Shown in pieces: positions 22,905 to 35,100 of a stretch of DNA of 64,000 nucleotides (the first letter of the stretch is position 1; every line of letters begins with the position of its first letter). The notes under the pieces were generated by a model, which saw nothing but the letters and a program-made list of their open reading frames with translations, made no database searches and was not told where the DNA came from. The stretch spans positions 3,471,887-3,535,886 of the forward strand of contig NC_079418.1 in the NCBI RefSeq assembly GCF_026213295.1, given 5' to 3'. Both the position numbers and the translations under genes were made by a program. This stretch comes from Gadus chalcogrammus. Taxonomy: Eukaryota; Chordata; Actinopteri; Gadiformes; Gadidae.

Positions 22905-23497
22905 GTCCCGTCACAAACAAATGTGCTTGAGCATGACATCGATGTTGGTTCAACTGCACCGATTAAACAACATCCCTATCGGGTTAATCCAGCTAGGAGA
23001 GCTCATTTGCAACATGAAGTCGAATGCATGTTAAACCAGGCATTGCTTAACATAGCACAAGTGTTTGGAGTTCTCCTTGCCTGCTCGTTAGCAAATCCGA
23101 CGTTTTCCGGCGCTTCTGTATAGACTATCGAAGGGTTAATTCTGTTACCAAGCCAGGTTGTTTTCCTCAGCCTTGTGCAGATGACTGTGTAGACAGGGTT
23201 GGGGCCGCCATCTATGTCAGTAAATTCGATATGCTAAAAGGGTACTGGCATGTCCCATTAACCGCTCGCGCTAGGGTGATCTCGGCCTTTGTTACTCCCG
23301 ACGCCTTTCTCAGCTATCGAGGGATGCCATTCGGAATGCGTAACGATCCAGCTTCCTTTCAGAGGCTGGTGAATATAGTCTTGAATGGCATGCCTGACTG
23401 TGAAGCCTTTTTGGACGATATTGTTTTATACAGTCAGACTTGGCTGCTTCACATGGGTCAGATACTCGAGCAGTTTCGACACTCCTTCAATCATTGA
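22905..23497 (+). pseudogene. Gypsy reverse-transcriptase fragment
   Basis: Reads APIKQHPYRVNPARRAHLQ, then (after frameshifts) FRRFCIDYRRVNSVTK, KFDMLKGYWHVPLT, FVTPDAFLSYRGMPFGMRN, DPASFQRLVNIVLN and CEAFLDDIVLYSQ. These are motifs 1-5 of a Ty3/Gypsy reverse transcriptase. The catalytic box reads FLDD. Frameshifts near 23060-23120 and loss of everything after 23497 make it non-functional. Confidence 0.85.
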
Positions 23498-23607
23498 AGG
23501 ACAATTGCGGCATGTTAATGCAATCATTTTGGGGGAATTCAGTCGAACAAAGTAATTTAATTTGACATAATAATAATAATGATAATATAAAAAAATATAT
23601 ATATAAT

Positions 23608-23638
23608 AATTAAAATACATTGAATCAATGTATTTTAA
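23608..23638. repeat. Short perfect palindrome
   Basis: TAAAATACATTGA and TCAATGTATTTTA are adjacent inverted arms within an AT-rich stretch. It is possibly a hairpin or MITE remnant. Confidence 0.6.
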
Positions 23639-23639
23639 T

Positions 23640-24255
23640 GGTCTGCTTGGATGGTCCAAGTGTAGTTTGAAAAATGCACCCCCTGCCGGCGACTTTCATT
23701 GGTTACTGCTGCAATTTTGTCCCGCCCACGGACGCTCTGCAATGATTATAGCAAAAGTGTCTCGTTGAGTGCATGACTCTTTGAAGCTGTGATGCACGGG
23801 ATAGGATTTGTGGACCTGTAACAGACTTGTGAACTCGTAGACCCTATTTTGTGTTTACAATGGTAGAAAAATAGTTACGACTTCAAATGTACTGTTACAC
23901 ATTTGTGACTTTAGTGTACACACACAAAATCTGCAGTTACAGGTGCTAAAGACTTTTGCTACAATAATACCTTCATGACAGCCACACACACACACACACA
24001 AACACTCACACACGCCGTATAAATGTAGACAAATGATCAAATTATCATTGTCAGCAGCTAATATTTTTCAGAGGGTTCGATGCTCAATGCTGTCTGAGCC
24101 AGATTGGCCTTGTTGCTTAATGAAATGCATCTTAATTCAACATGAGTATCTTTGCATCCGGTCAATTACTGAATGGAAATAGTAGGAGGAGACAGGCAGA
24201 CACACACACACACACACAGGTATGGACATGCATGCTCACACTATTACAGAAACGC
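23640..24255. other. Unannotated spacer
   Basis: No gene recognised; a short CA tract at 23982-24000. Confidence 0.4.
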
Positions 24256-24258
24256 ACC

Positions 24259-24366
<108 letters not shown>

Positions 24367-24604
24367 TGTATAGACACACTAACGCAAAAACACCCACAAT
24401 ACAAGCTTGCACTCACACAAATGCATGCACACACACACTCATACAGTAAAGCATACACATACACCCAAATGCACACACACACACACACAAACAGAAAAAT
24501 GAACACAAACACATACACAAGCACGCACTCACAATCACAAACACAACACTCCCCCATAATGACACACACACACGCACTCACAGTAACACACACACATTCA
24601 CTCA

Positions 24605-24637
<33 letters not shown>

Positions 24638-24779
24638 CATGTCTTCTGTTTTATTCAACAGATGTGCATCAAAAGCAGAATAAAACCTAAACTACAAGTC
24701 TTGTGACCTCAGAAGATTCGTAAAATCCCATTGGCTGCCTGGTAATGTTCACTGTTTTATGAGCAAACATATCTTTAGG

Positions 24780-24781
<2 letters not shown>

Positions 24782-24825
<44 letters not shown>
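24782..24825. repeat. (GT)n microsatellite
   Basis: About 22 GT units. Confidence 0.9.
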
Positions 24826-24826
<1 letters not shown>

Positions 24827-25269
24827 TACACATCTCACTCCAGATTGGTACCAAAATGGAAAATAATGAAGGAGGAGGAGGATGAGGAAGAGGGGTGTGT
24901 CTTAAATGGGTCTAATTGATTTCGCAGGAAGATTAACATGTAGGGGGAGAGAGAGAGAGAGAGACTTTCGCACGTATGCACGCATGCACACACATACCCC
25001 TGCACACACAAAAAAACACACACACACACACACGCAAACGACCAACATATACTAGAGTGCGACACAAGTTTTAAAGCTGTTCCTTGCATTGTTGCATGGA
25101 TGAACAAATTAAGTGTGTCTGTCTGTCTGTGTTTGTGTGTGTGTGCGTTTATCTCCCCGTTTGTCAACGCTAATCTAAGTGGTAGCAAGGATGGATGTCT
25201 TTAAATGGACGTCTATAAACTGAAATATGGTGTGTATGCACGTGAACACATGTGTAAACACTAAAGTTG
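24826..25269. other. Unannotated spacer
   Basis: GA and CA tracts at 24950-24964 and 25017-25033; no gene recognised. Confidence 0.4.
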
Positions 25270-25279
25270 AACGAACGTA

Positions 25280-26790
25280 TCTGTAAAGCAGAACTACAAT
25301 CAATCATACATGAAGAGACGGCATTTGCACTGTTTAGACTTCGTCGTAAATATTTTGAAAGTGGTGACAAAGCAGGCAAAACGCTAGCCTCAAGGTTAAA
25401 ACAACTGCAACATCGACAGTCAATTTCACATATATGTAAAAGCACTGGTGAAGTCATCTACGAGCAAACACAAATTAATACAGCTTTCAGAGAATATTAA
25501 TCAAAACTTTATCAGTCAGAAGGTCCAATAAACGAGAACGAGATGGAAGCCTTTTTTCAGGACATCTCCTTACCAACTTTAAAAGAAGAGGAGAGAGAAA
25601 GTTAAGAGGCACCTGTCACAGAAAGGGAAATACTCGCAGCTTTGAAAGCTTTCCCAACTGGGAAAGCACCAGGCAACGATGGCTTTACCATAGAACTCTA
25701 TAAATGCCTCCAAAATAATTTATCACCACTTTACTATTCAACGATATATTAACTTATCACTCCATGCCACTGACTATGCGCCAAACCACTATCTCGCTGT
25801 TGCCTAAGCCTGGTAAGGATCATTCGCAAATGACAAACTTTCGCCCTATAAGTATGTTGAATAACGACTATAAGATGTTTGCTAAAATTCTTGCTATGCG
25901 CATGGAGACCGCTATTTCCTCATTGATCCATTTTGATCAAGTAGGATTTGTTAAAGGTCGATTTGCTTCCAATAATATGAGAAGACTCTTCCAGGTAATG
26001 GCGACAGCCAGCACTCTACAGCATCCAGCAATAGCAATATCGCTGGATGCTGAGAAAGCCTTTGACAGGGTAGAGTGGCATTATTTGTTTCATGTTATGT
26101 CAAAATTTGGTTTTGGACCAGTTATTATTAACTGGGTGAAGGCCCTCTATAACAACCCTAGTGCTTCAATTAGAACTAATGGAACTGTATCCGAACCTTT
26201 CCAACTTCTAAGATCTACCCGGCAGGGTTGTCCTGCCTCACCATCACTCTTCATTTTGGCTTTAGAACCTCTAGTATGTGCTATCCGAGCAGAGAGGAAA
26301 ATCACTGGTATACAGATTGGGGGTCATGATTTTAAAACTAATCTATTTGAGGATGATTTATTATTAACATTATCACAACCACATCAGTCAAAACCGCAAG
26401 TGATGAAATTAATTGAGCTATTTGGGCAGTTTTCAGGGTATAAGGTGAATTTTAATAAGAGTGAAGCCATCCCATTAAATACTATGACCTTTCCTTCACA
26501 TCTGGGTTCAGCCCCCATTCAATGGAAGCCACAAAGTATCAACATTAAGACTCTCATTGAGGATATTTTTGATTTAAATGGCCCTCTCCTCCTTAAAACA
26601 ATTAAGGAGGACATTAAGAGATGGACAGTTCTACCCATTTCAATATGGGGCAGAGCAGAAGTGCTTAAAATTAATATTTTACCAAGATTATTATTTCTTA
26701 TATCAGCAATTCCTCTTAAATTCCCGCTTTAATGGTTCACAGAAATTAATAAATTCACAGATTTCTTATGGAGTAATAAAAAACCAAGAA
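25280..26790 (+). pseudogene. L1-type ORF2, reverse-transcriptase part
   Basis: Begins RICKAELQSIIHEETAFALF, then (after stops near 25500 and 25604) APVTEREILAALKAFPTGKA. The RT follows as an open frame from 25764: ISLLPKPGKD, FRPISMLNNDYKMFAKILA, IAISLDAEKAFDRVEW, STRQGCPASPSLFILALEPL. The catalytic box reads FEDD where YADD is expected, a change that alters a key residue neighbourhood. The text continues to WSNKKPRI at the MITE insertion. The stops, truncation and altered box mean it is dead. Confidence 0.9.
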
Positions 26791-27299
26791 TAAGGCCCCG
26801 TTCACACGAAGCCGATTTCAGGGCGAAACCGCAAAGGTCTTGTACGGTTCGGCCTTCCGTACACACGAAGCCGGCGAATCTGCTGACCGAAACCGCAAAC
26901 TCCTGAAACCACCCTCGGAGGTGGTTTCAAATCTACCCGGTTTCGTTTTGGATTCGTGTGTACGCCTGAAACCGACTGAAACCGCAAACCATGACGTCAT
27001 CGCCCCACCCCTCGACCTCCTAGCCAATGGCTCTTAAGCCCGCGGAGTCTCAGAAATCACATGCGAGCATGCGCATAAGGGCAGCCTTTATGCGCATGCT
27101 CGCCTCTTCTTCTTATTTAATTTCTTCTGGATTTCTGTACCAGAAGCAGCGCCCCTTATGGGCCTGGAATGTGTACTACAGCGTTTCTACAGATCTACCC
27201 GGTTTCGCTTGGCTTCGTCTTTACGGAGACACTTCCAAACCGGATAGATCGAAACCGTAACGGTTTCGCCCGTTTCGGCTTCGTGTGAACGGGGCCTAA
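26791..27299. mobile_element. Harbinger-like MITE (503 bp) with TAA duplication
   Basis: Spans 26794-27296, with near-perfect 21-bp inverted ends (GGCCCCGTTCACACGAAGCC...) and TAA on both sides (26791-26793, 27297-27299). A 3-bp TWA duplication fits PIF/Harbinger. There is no coding capacity. The motif GAAACCGCAAA recurs at about 26826, 26890 and 26976, and a central 16-bp perfect hairpin lies at 27063-27103. Removing it rejoins the L1 reading KKPRI|SYKRV. Confidence 0.92.
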
Positions 27300-28149
27300 G
27301 TTACAAAAGAGTCCCAGATGTCCCAGATGTTTATTCTTATTACCTTGCCTATAATGCTAGGTTTCCTATGTTGTGGTCCTATACAGGACAAAGCAAGTTT
27401 GGGAGTTGGAAGTGGGTCGACGAAAACATTTTAGCCAACCATGACAAATCCCTCTCCCTAACCGCTTTATGGTATTACCCTAAAACCAACTTGAAAATAG
27501 GAAATCCTCTAATAAAATTTTCCTGTGAGGTTGTGAAAATTATCCAGAAACGTCTCCCCTTCAATGGAGCATATTTACCATCATGCCCTACATGGAGTAA
27601 CCCTGTATTAAAAGCTGGTGGTAAAACATTAACAAACAAATCGTGGCAACAAAGAGGTATAAACCAAGTGGGTCAGATAGTGAAGGATGGATATATGGTA
27701 CCCTTTAATGTCTTAAAAACACAATATGATTTAAAAGATGTCGACTTTTTTGCGTATTTATAATTAAAATCTATTTTGGGGTTACTTATTTAAAAAAAAA
27801 AACACAGTAGAGATCCAGGATAAAGAGTTGGATATAAAATTGAGGGAGATTGCATCAGAAAAGAGAACAGTGTCAAGGTTGTATGAGTTGTTGACCACTG
27901 CATCCGTTGATAACCTATCCTCTATCTAACAAAAATGGGAGCAGGACTTGGGCATATCCTTGAGTAATGCACAGTGGGATACTGTAACAAAAAACACTAT
28001 AACCCTATCCAAATGTGTAAGATATAAAATTCTTCAATTACAATTTTTACACAGGGCTTATATAGCACCAAGCAGATTAAAGAAAATTGACAATTCCCTC
28101 TCTCATTTGTGTTGGCATGGTTGTGGAGAGGCAGGAACATTGATACATC
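27300..28149 (+). pseudogene. L1-type ORF2, region after the reverse transcriptase
   Basis: SYKRVPDVPDVYSYYLAYNA, then FGSWKWVDENILANH, then LPSCPTWSNPVLKAGGK, ending in a stop near 27763. After a frameshifted linker, WDTVTKNTITLSKCVRYKI and HLCWHGCGEAGTLIH run to the hAT insertion at 28150. This is the conserved C-terminal region (Cys/His motif C..C....H) of L1-group ORF2. Confidence 0.85.
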
Positions 28150-29361
28150 CAGTGGCGATTTTGGTTTGGAAACTCTGGTGGGGCCCATGCAGGAAAATAT
28201 TATAACGCAATCCAGAAATACCACATATTACTACCATCACAAAAAAAACAGTAGCAAGTGACAGAGGGGACCAAAATTGCAGCTGAATAATGCCATCACT
28301 CAAACGCGAATCTGACAACATATATTAGGCTATTATAGCAATAGCACCACCAAATGGCAGCGTTCAAGATCTCACAATATCAAAACTCAACAACAACGTG
28401 GCAACAATAAAAACACAACGGCGCACACCCTTTACACAGCAATCAATATACAAAGCCACCACTCACAATATACCAAAAAAAGAAGAAGTATGGTTTAAGT
28501 TGCATTAAGTTTGCAGGCCACCATACTGTACAATTAACAATGAATCTAGCCTGATAGAGTGGTTGCCTATTCAGACCTGGATAATCCTGGTTGAAAATTT
28601 AAGTAAGTTTGGGCTAAGATGGTAATTACCTGTGCTTTAAGGGCAGTGCTGTCTGGTCTCCTTTGTGTGGCTGAGGTGAAACACAAGCATTTTTTTCCGC
28701 TTGAACAACTCCTGGTTGAACGATCTATTCTTGTCCTTTCCCTCTTGAATAATGATTAAATCCGTCGGGCGATGTGGTCCCAAACGTTTTATCTCCAACT
28801 TCTGTTCAAGTGCTAAATCTCACATGAGACAGATACTCAACACGATTCATCATTTAATGAATGAAACGTCCATTTGTTGTTATTTACTGTAACAGTAACT
28901 GTGACAGTAACTGCGTTAGCCAGCTAGCAAGATCTGATCGGCTCCCGCCGTAAACCCCGCCCTTTCTACAAATCAGCCAATGAGAAGAGCTTTGGGGCAC
29001 TAAACTTCTGGCCCCACCGCCGAAACAGAAGCGGGCGCTGCGCACGCGCTTGCTCGCGCAACAGCACCAGTTTTCTACACTGCAGCAGACGGGGCCATCT
29101 CGGCTGTGCCCCACCGAGCGGAAATGACGAGACGGAGCAACGAACTATTTCACACACAACTACTACACTACAACAATTGCGTTCATCAAATTAAAACTGC
29201 GGACATGTAATTAATTATTAACAATTAATGTATTATTAACTTATGCTCAATGACATTTTTGGAAAAAAAAATGAAAAGTATAATCGTGCCCTGCACGGCA
29301 GCGTTCTCAGGTGGGGCCGTGCCCCACTGGCCCCTAATGCAAAGACGCCACTGGATACATC
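28142..29361. mobile_element. Non-autonomous hAT element (1,204 bp)
   Basis: The element spans 28150-29353, with CAGTGGCG at the left and CGCCACTG at the right. It is flanked exactly by GATACATC (28142-28149 and 29354-29361). It contains no transposase. The subterminal words GGTGGGGCC occur near both ends. The CAGTGGCG termini match those of the autonomous-type hAT at 13595-18137, so a related transposase could have moved both. It splits the L1 ORF2 at GTLIH|QLWQCP. Confidence 0.95.
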
Positions 29362-29868
29362 AATTGTGGCAGTGCCCCGCAGTACAATGTTTTTGGAAAT
29401 GTGTTATTTTTAATTTGTCTTCTTTTTTGAATGTGAGAATACCACTCTGCCCATTAACCTGCCTTCTAGGCAGTAGAGTCGAAAACATTGAATCAACAGT
29501 TACCCAACGCATCATAGCCTTGGCTTTCCTGTCAGCGAAGCGAATTATTTTGATAAATCGGAAGATACGTAAACCCAATTGCTTCAGCATTGACAATTGG
29601 CTGAAGGACTTTTTAGACCTCCTGTCAATGGAACGAGCAGCATCAGCTCTCAATGACCATGACTGTGGTAAAGAAGAACCCTGGAACTCTATAAGTATAT
29701 GAACTTAAGAAACTGGACATTTAAATGAATTTATTTAAAAGTATGGATCTGCACCCCCCCCCCCCCTGTGTTGTATTTTGTATTGTCCTGTGAGTTTGTT
29801 GTCTTGTGGTGTATGAATATGTTGTCTGTGATTGTTTTGTTTAAGAAAATAATAAAAAAAATAACTTT
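29362..29868 (+). pseudogene. L1-type ORF2 C-terminus and 3' tail
   Basis: Resumes exactly where the hAT interrupted: QLWQCPAVQCFWKCV, then IALAFLSAKRIILINRKIR, then SIDNWLKDFLDLLSMERAAS. The stop is at 29700-29702. The 3' UTR contains a poly-C run (29755-29766) and ends in an A-rich tail (AATAATAAAAAAAATAA). Confidence 0.88.
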
Positions 29869-29986
29869 AACGAACGTACACATGTCGTTGCGACCGCGCC
29901 AGTGAGCGCACATGTCTGCAGATGCGATAAAAGATGCACACACACAAAGTATCAGGGCTCACTTTTCTTACGCAATTCCAGTTCTT

Positions 29987-30102
<116 letters not shown>

Positions 30103-30309
30103 ATTACTGGGGTGGTGAGGGGGGATCTTAATGCAGAAGGAAATGAGCAGTGCAAAGACCAACTCACGCAGATGGACGAGTGTGCACACACACAAACACA
30201 CACACACACAGGCACACACACAAGGCTGCACCCTACACCCCCCCCCACCCACCCCCCTCCCTTCTCCTCCTCTCGGAGCTCAGGTGTGAAACACATGGTG
30301 TCTTCTGTC

Positions 30310-30576
30310 TGGAATCTCTCGCCCTCTCTGTCTCCGTCTCTCTGTCTCTGTTTAGCTCTCTCTGTCTCTCTGTTTAGCTCTCTCGCCCTCTCTCTGTTTA
30401 GCTCTCTCGCCCTCTTTCTCTCTCGCCCTCTCTCTGTTTAGCTCTCTCGCCCTCTTTCTCTCTCGCCCCCTCTCTGTTAAGCTCTCTCGCCCCCTCTCTG
30501 TTTAGCTCTTTCTCTCTCGCCCCCTCTCTGTTTAGCTCTCTCGCCCCCTCTCTGTTTAGCTCTCTCTCTCTCTCTG
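30310..30576. repeat. TC-rich minisatellite, 5' flank of the Tx1-type LINE
   Basis: Tandem variants of CTCTGTTTAGCTCTCTCGCC, with period around 24-36 bp, end in a pure TC run (30559-30575). The LINE begins directly after, at 30577. Confidence 0.85.
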
Positions 30577-30779
30577 ATTGAGCGGAAGGTGCGTGTTTTG
30601 CGGAGCGTGTGTGAGAGCGATATTGAATTGTTTTTCAAAACTTTTTTCTTAGTTTTTTTGGGTGAATTGGATCTATTATAGGTAGGGGAAGGTTTTGTAA
30701 GGTTTTTTTTGTGGAGTTTTGTATTCTTTGGGGTGTTTTGTGCGATCGACCAGCGGCCGCTGGTCGGTGCGCCTGAAGC

Positions 30780-32045
30780 ATGGTGGCGTTCGGCGAACTG
30801 AGCCGAATGCACGGCTTCAGGATCTCCCCGACTTTTCCTTGCTCGGTTGAGGACTGTGGTTTGGCAGTGGGAGAGTTGATCGGGCATAGTAGCATTAAGT
30901 CCGCTGCCCGGATGAACGGGGCAGTCGTGATTTTTGTTGACAGCGTGGCGAAAGCCAACAAAGTAGTGGAGACCGGCATTGTGGTTAATGATTCATTTGT
31001 ATCAGTGTCTCCGCTAACTACACCTGCGGCAAGGGCCACTATTTCCAACATCCCCCCGTTTATCGGGGATGAGTTGTTGATCAGGGAATTGTCGAGGCAC
31101 GGGAAAGTCGTGTCCGCTATAAGGAAGTTGCCGTCAGGTTTTAAGTCTGCCCTGATGAGGCATGTCGTGGGGTACAGACGGCAGGTGCATATGATTTTGA
31201 ACAAAAAGGACGCAGAGCTGAATTTGGTTTTCAGCATTAAAGTTAATGATTTTGATTACGCAGTGTTTGTCAACTCTGGCACTCTGAAATGTTTTGGATG
31301 CAGCAGGGAGGGGCATCTCGTGAGAGCTTGCCCGGAGAAAACCCCTGCAAAGCGAGCTGGGCCTGCGGAGGCGACAGCAGGGACCTCGGCCGGTGTTGAG
31401 ACGGTGAAACAGAGGGTGGCAGATGTGGAGAACCACATTCAGTGTGTTGCCAATTTTGAGGGGAAAAGGCTAGATGTTGAGGATGCAAAGCAGTGTGGTG
31501 AAAGTCCCATGAAAGCATCTAAAAGTGTTGAAAATGAAAAGCAGTGTGGAAAAAATCCAGAAGATGCAATTCTGGGTGTTGAAAATGGAAGGCAGAGCGA
31601 ATGTATTGTTCTGAAGGAGGGGAATAATTCAGTCAAAGAGTCAGCAGAGACTGTTGAGGCTGGACCCATCCCTGCTGCAGCAGAGGGATGCAGTGGCAAT
31701 GAGGAAGGGTTGATGGAGGAGGAAGATACTGTGTGTAAACCTCCTCTCCTCAAGAGAAAACAGGGTAGTGAAACCTGTGGCTCCAAAGCCAAGAAAGCAG
31801 CGGCTAGTGGAGAGCAGGAGGAGCAGACAGAGTCAGTGTCTAGTGAGGAAGAGGAGGAGCAGGCAGAGGTAGAGTCTAGTGAGGAGGAGATGGAGGACGG
31901 TGCCACAGGCAGTCAGCCCCTCACAGACTCAATGCTGCTTTCTGCTTCTCAGTTGGAAGAGTTGTACACAGTACATAGCATACAAATGTTCCTTCAAAAA
32001 ACAAAAAATATGAAGAATGTCCAATTTGAAGTATTTTGCAGATAA
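30780..32045 (+). CDS. Tx1-group LINE ORF1 (RNA-binding, CCHC knuckle)
   Basis: An uninterrupted 421-residue frame starting MVAFGELSRMHGFRISPTF. The N-terminal half looks like an RRM-type fold (AVVIFVDSVAKANKVVETG; ISNIPPFIGDELLIRELSRHG). Around residue 178 is a knuckle CFGCSREGHLVRAC (C-x2-C-x4-H-x4-C). The C-terminal half is acidic and repetitive (VENEKQCGKNPEDA; SSEEEEEQAEVESSEEEMED), and it ends before the ORF2 start region. ORF1 proteins of this group bind element RNA and form the retrotransposition particle. It is fully open here, unlike ORF2. The start is the first ATG after a 200-bp leader. Confidence 0.9.
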   Translation: MVAFGELSRMHGFRISPTFPCSVEDCGLAVGELIGHSSIKSAARMNGAVVIFVDSVAKANKVVETGIVVNDSFVSVSPLTTPAARATISNIPPFIGDELLIRELSRHGKVVSAIRKLPSGFKSALMRHVVGYRRQVHMILNKKDAELNLVFSIKVNDFDYAVFVNSGTLKCFGCSREGHLVRACPEKTPAKRAGPAEATAGTSAGVETVKQRVADVENHIQCVANFEGKRLDVEDAKQCGESPMKASKSVENEKQCGKNPEDAILGVENGRQSECIVLKEGNNSVKESAETVEAGPIPAAAEGCSGNEEGLMEEEDTVCKPPLLKRKQGSETCGSKAKKAAASGEQEEQTESVSSEEEEEQAEVESSEEEMEDGATGSQPLTDSMLLSASQLEELYTVHSIQMFLQKTKNMKNVQFEVFCR

Positions 32046-32169
32046 GAATATGCTGTTGCTTTCAGTCAAGGCTCAGATGAGCATCAGAGGGGAGGGAGGT
32101 TTCTCTGAGTAAGAAGTCTACAGATTGAAGAAGATTGCTCTGAGACTCAAACAAGAGCTACATGCTGAA

Positions 32170-35100
32170 GACTATGTGTAGAGCAGTTGGCCTCCTGTCT
32201 CTCCTCACATTAAAAGCAATCACTTCTTTTAAGGTTTCCACTCTAAATGGAGCTAGAGATGTGAGGAAGAGGGCTTGCCTGTTTGAAACTCTTAAACTTA
32301 AAAAAATTATATAATGATGCTCCAGGAGACTCACAGTGATGTTTTTAATGAAACAGTCTGGAGGAGGGAGTTTGAGGGCAAAGTCATTGTAGCAGCTCAG
32401 AGAGTTCAGGAGTAGCTCTCCTGTTCTCCAGAGATTTTGTGCCCTTATCCCATGTGGTGGAAGAGCGGGTTAAGGGGAGACTGCTGGTAGTTAAGGCAAA
32501 ATATGAGCGTTTTAATATTGCATTTATTAATGTATATGCTCCAAATTCTGGCCCTGACAGAGTTCAGTTTTAAAAAATGAACTTAGTCTGGTTTTAAGTC
32601 AGTGTGTGCCAGAAGATTATTTGTTTTTGGGAGGGGACTTTAACTGCACAGCGGAGGATAAAGACAGGAATCATACGGAACCTCATGCACCTTCTCGGAA
32701 GGCAATGCCAACACTGATGGAAAACCACAATATGAGTGACGTATGGAGGAAATTCCACCACAATGTAAAACAATATACTTGGGTCCACAGCAGGGAACTT
32801 GTTTTATCTCTAGCTAGGTTAGACAGGTTATACTCTTTTACGCATCATTTTAGCATTTTTAAAGCGTGTAATATATGTCCAGTAGGCTTCTCTGACCATT
32901 CCATGGTCATATGTGAGGTTTTTATTGCAAATATGAGGAATAAGTCTGCATACTGGCATTTTAACACTGCTTTGCTTTTAGATGCGCATTTTAGAGAGGT
33001 TTTTATTTATTTTTGGAAAGGTTTGAGAGAGGAAGGGGGATTTTATGTGTTTAAAACAATGGTGGGATCACGGCAAAATACAGACAAAGCAGCTTTGTCA
33101 GCATTACACTCTCAATGTTTCTCGTGACATCACCAAGTCTATGAAAGATCTGGAGATAGACATAGTGGAGCTGCAGAGTTGTGCACAGTCCACAGGAAAC
33201 GGAGGCTGTGTTGAGAGCCTCAAATCTAAAAAAGCCGTGCTGGCAGACCTGCTGGGCTCCAGAGCGCAGGGGGCGCTAGTCCGCTCACGATTTCAGAGCG
33301 TTTCTTTAATGGATTCCCCGTCCAAGTTCTTCTTCAGTCTGGAGAAGAAGAATGGCCAGAGCAGGCAGATCTATGCGCTGTGGTCAGAGGACGGACAGCA
33401 GCTCACGGGCATCCAGACATATCAGGAACAGGGCGGTGGAGTTTTATGTGAAGCTGTATAGCAGTGAGTACCAGGAGGATGATGCTGTTTTTGACTCGTT
33501 CTGTGAGAACCTGCCCACAGTGTCAGCGGAGACCAACAGGGAGCTGGAGGGGCCCTTGACTGAGGTGGAGGTGTTTTCTGCCTTGCAGAGTGTGCAGGGG
33601 GGTAAGGCCCCCGGCATCGATGGGTTGCCCTCTGAATTCTACAAGGCTTTCTGGACTGAACTTAAGGAAGACATGCTGGAGGTCTTCTCAGAGAGCTTTG
33701 AGGACTCCTCCCTCCCACAGAGCTGCAGGAGGGCTGTGCTCACTCTGCTGCCCAAGAAAGGGGACCTTCAGGAGATTAAGAACTGGAGGCCCGTCTCACT
33801 GCTTTGTGTAGACTATAAGCTGCTGTCAAAAGTCCTGTCAAACCGGCTGAAGAAGGTGATGGACCAGCTCATTCACCGATCTCAGACGTACTGTGTGCCC
33901 GGCAGGTCCATGATTGACAATGTGTCACTCATTAGGGATATTTTGGAAGTCTCCGGTTCATTGGGCTTAGATGCTGGTCTAGTTTCTTTAGACCAGGAAA
34001 AAGCTTTTGATCAGGTTGAGCACCGTTATCTTTGGAAAGTTTTACAAAGGTACGGCCTCAGCCTGGGTCTGATAGCTAAGATAAAGGTCCTGTACGAGAA
34101 CATTGAGAGTGTGCTGAAGATAAACGGTGGTCTATGCAAACCTTTTATGGTAAAAAGAGGTATTCGACAAGGCTGCGCCATGTCTGGTATGTTGTACTCA
34201 CTGTCTATAGAACCCATGTTGCACAATGTTCGTGTTTTTATTAATGGCCTGTTTGTACCTGATATTAGTTCAAATTTTATCTCATCAGCTTATGCTGATG
34301 ACATCATCATTTTTATTAAAAATCAGGAGGACATTAATAGATTGGGCGAGATTGTTGAGACGTTTGGGAAGCTCTCAGCTGCCAAAGTGAACCGGGCCAA
34401 GAGTGAAGCGCTGGTTGTTGGGAAGTGGTCTGCGGGTCTGCCCCAGCTGCCGGGGGGGCTGAGCTGGAAGAGGGGGGGTTTTAAACACCTGGGGGTTCAT
34501 CTAGGGGATGAACAGACAGAAAGAAGGAACTGGGAGGGTGTGCTGGAGAAGGTAGAGGGGAAGTTGGCTAAGTGGAGGTGGCTGCTTCCCCACATGTCCT
34601 ACAGAGGAAGGGTCCTCATTATTAACAATCTGGTAGCGTCCACCTTGTGGCACAGACTGAAATGTTTAGAGCCCCCTGCTGGGCTCTTGCAAAAAGTGCA
34701 AGCGGTAATTTTAAACTTTTTCTGGGACAAGTTGCATTGGGTTCCTCAGAGTGTTTTATATCTTCCGAAAGAAGAGGGGGGGCAGGGGTTAGTTCACCTG
34801 GGGAGCAGAGTCGCGGCTTTCAGGCTGCAGTTTATCCAGCGGTACCTCTTGGGGCCTGATGATGTCGTCTGGAGACAGGTAACAGGCATCATTTTAAGGA
34901 AGATAGCTGGCCTCTTTCTAAGCAAATCCTTGTTTTTATTGAATTGTGGTTCTTTTCATGTGTGTAGTTTGCCTCCTTTTTATCATGGTGTTTTCAAGGC
35001 ATGGACTCTTTTTAAATGGGAGAGACTGGGGCCCGCTGCGTCTCTGTTCTGGCTCCTGGAGGAGCCCCTGGTGTGCGGAGCTCGGCTGGACGTGCAAGAT

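Larger units (their letters stand above)
25270..29878 (+). mobile_element. L1-type LINE, 5'-truncated, carrying two DNA-transposon insertions
   Basis: ORF2 of an L1-group LINE begins near 25280 inside the region before the reverse transcriptase. It runs to a stop at 29700, with an A-rich tail ending about 29868. The 10-bp word AACGAACGTA occurs at 25270-25279 and again at 29869-29878, immediately after the tail. It is a plausible target duplication and would date the truncation to the insertion itself. Two elements are nested within: a MITE at 26794-27296 and a hAT at 28150-29353. Confidence 0.85.
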
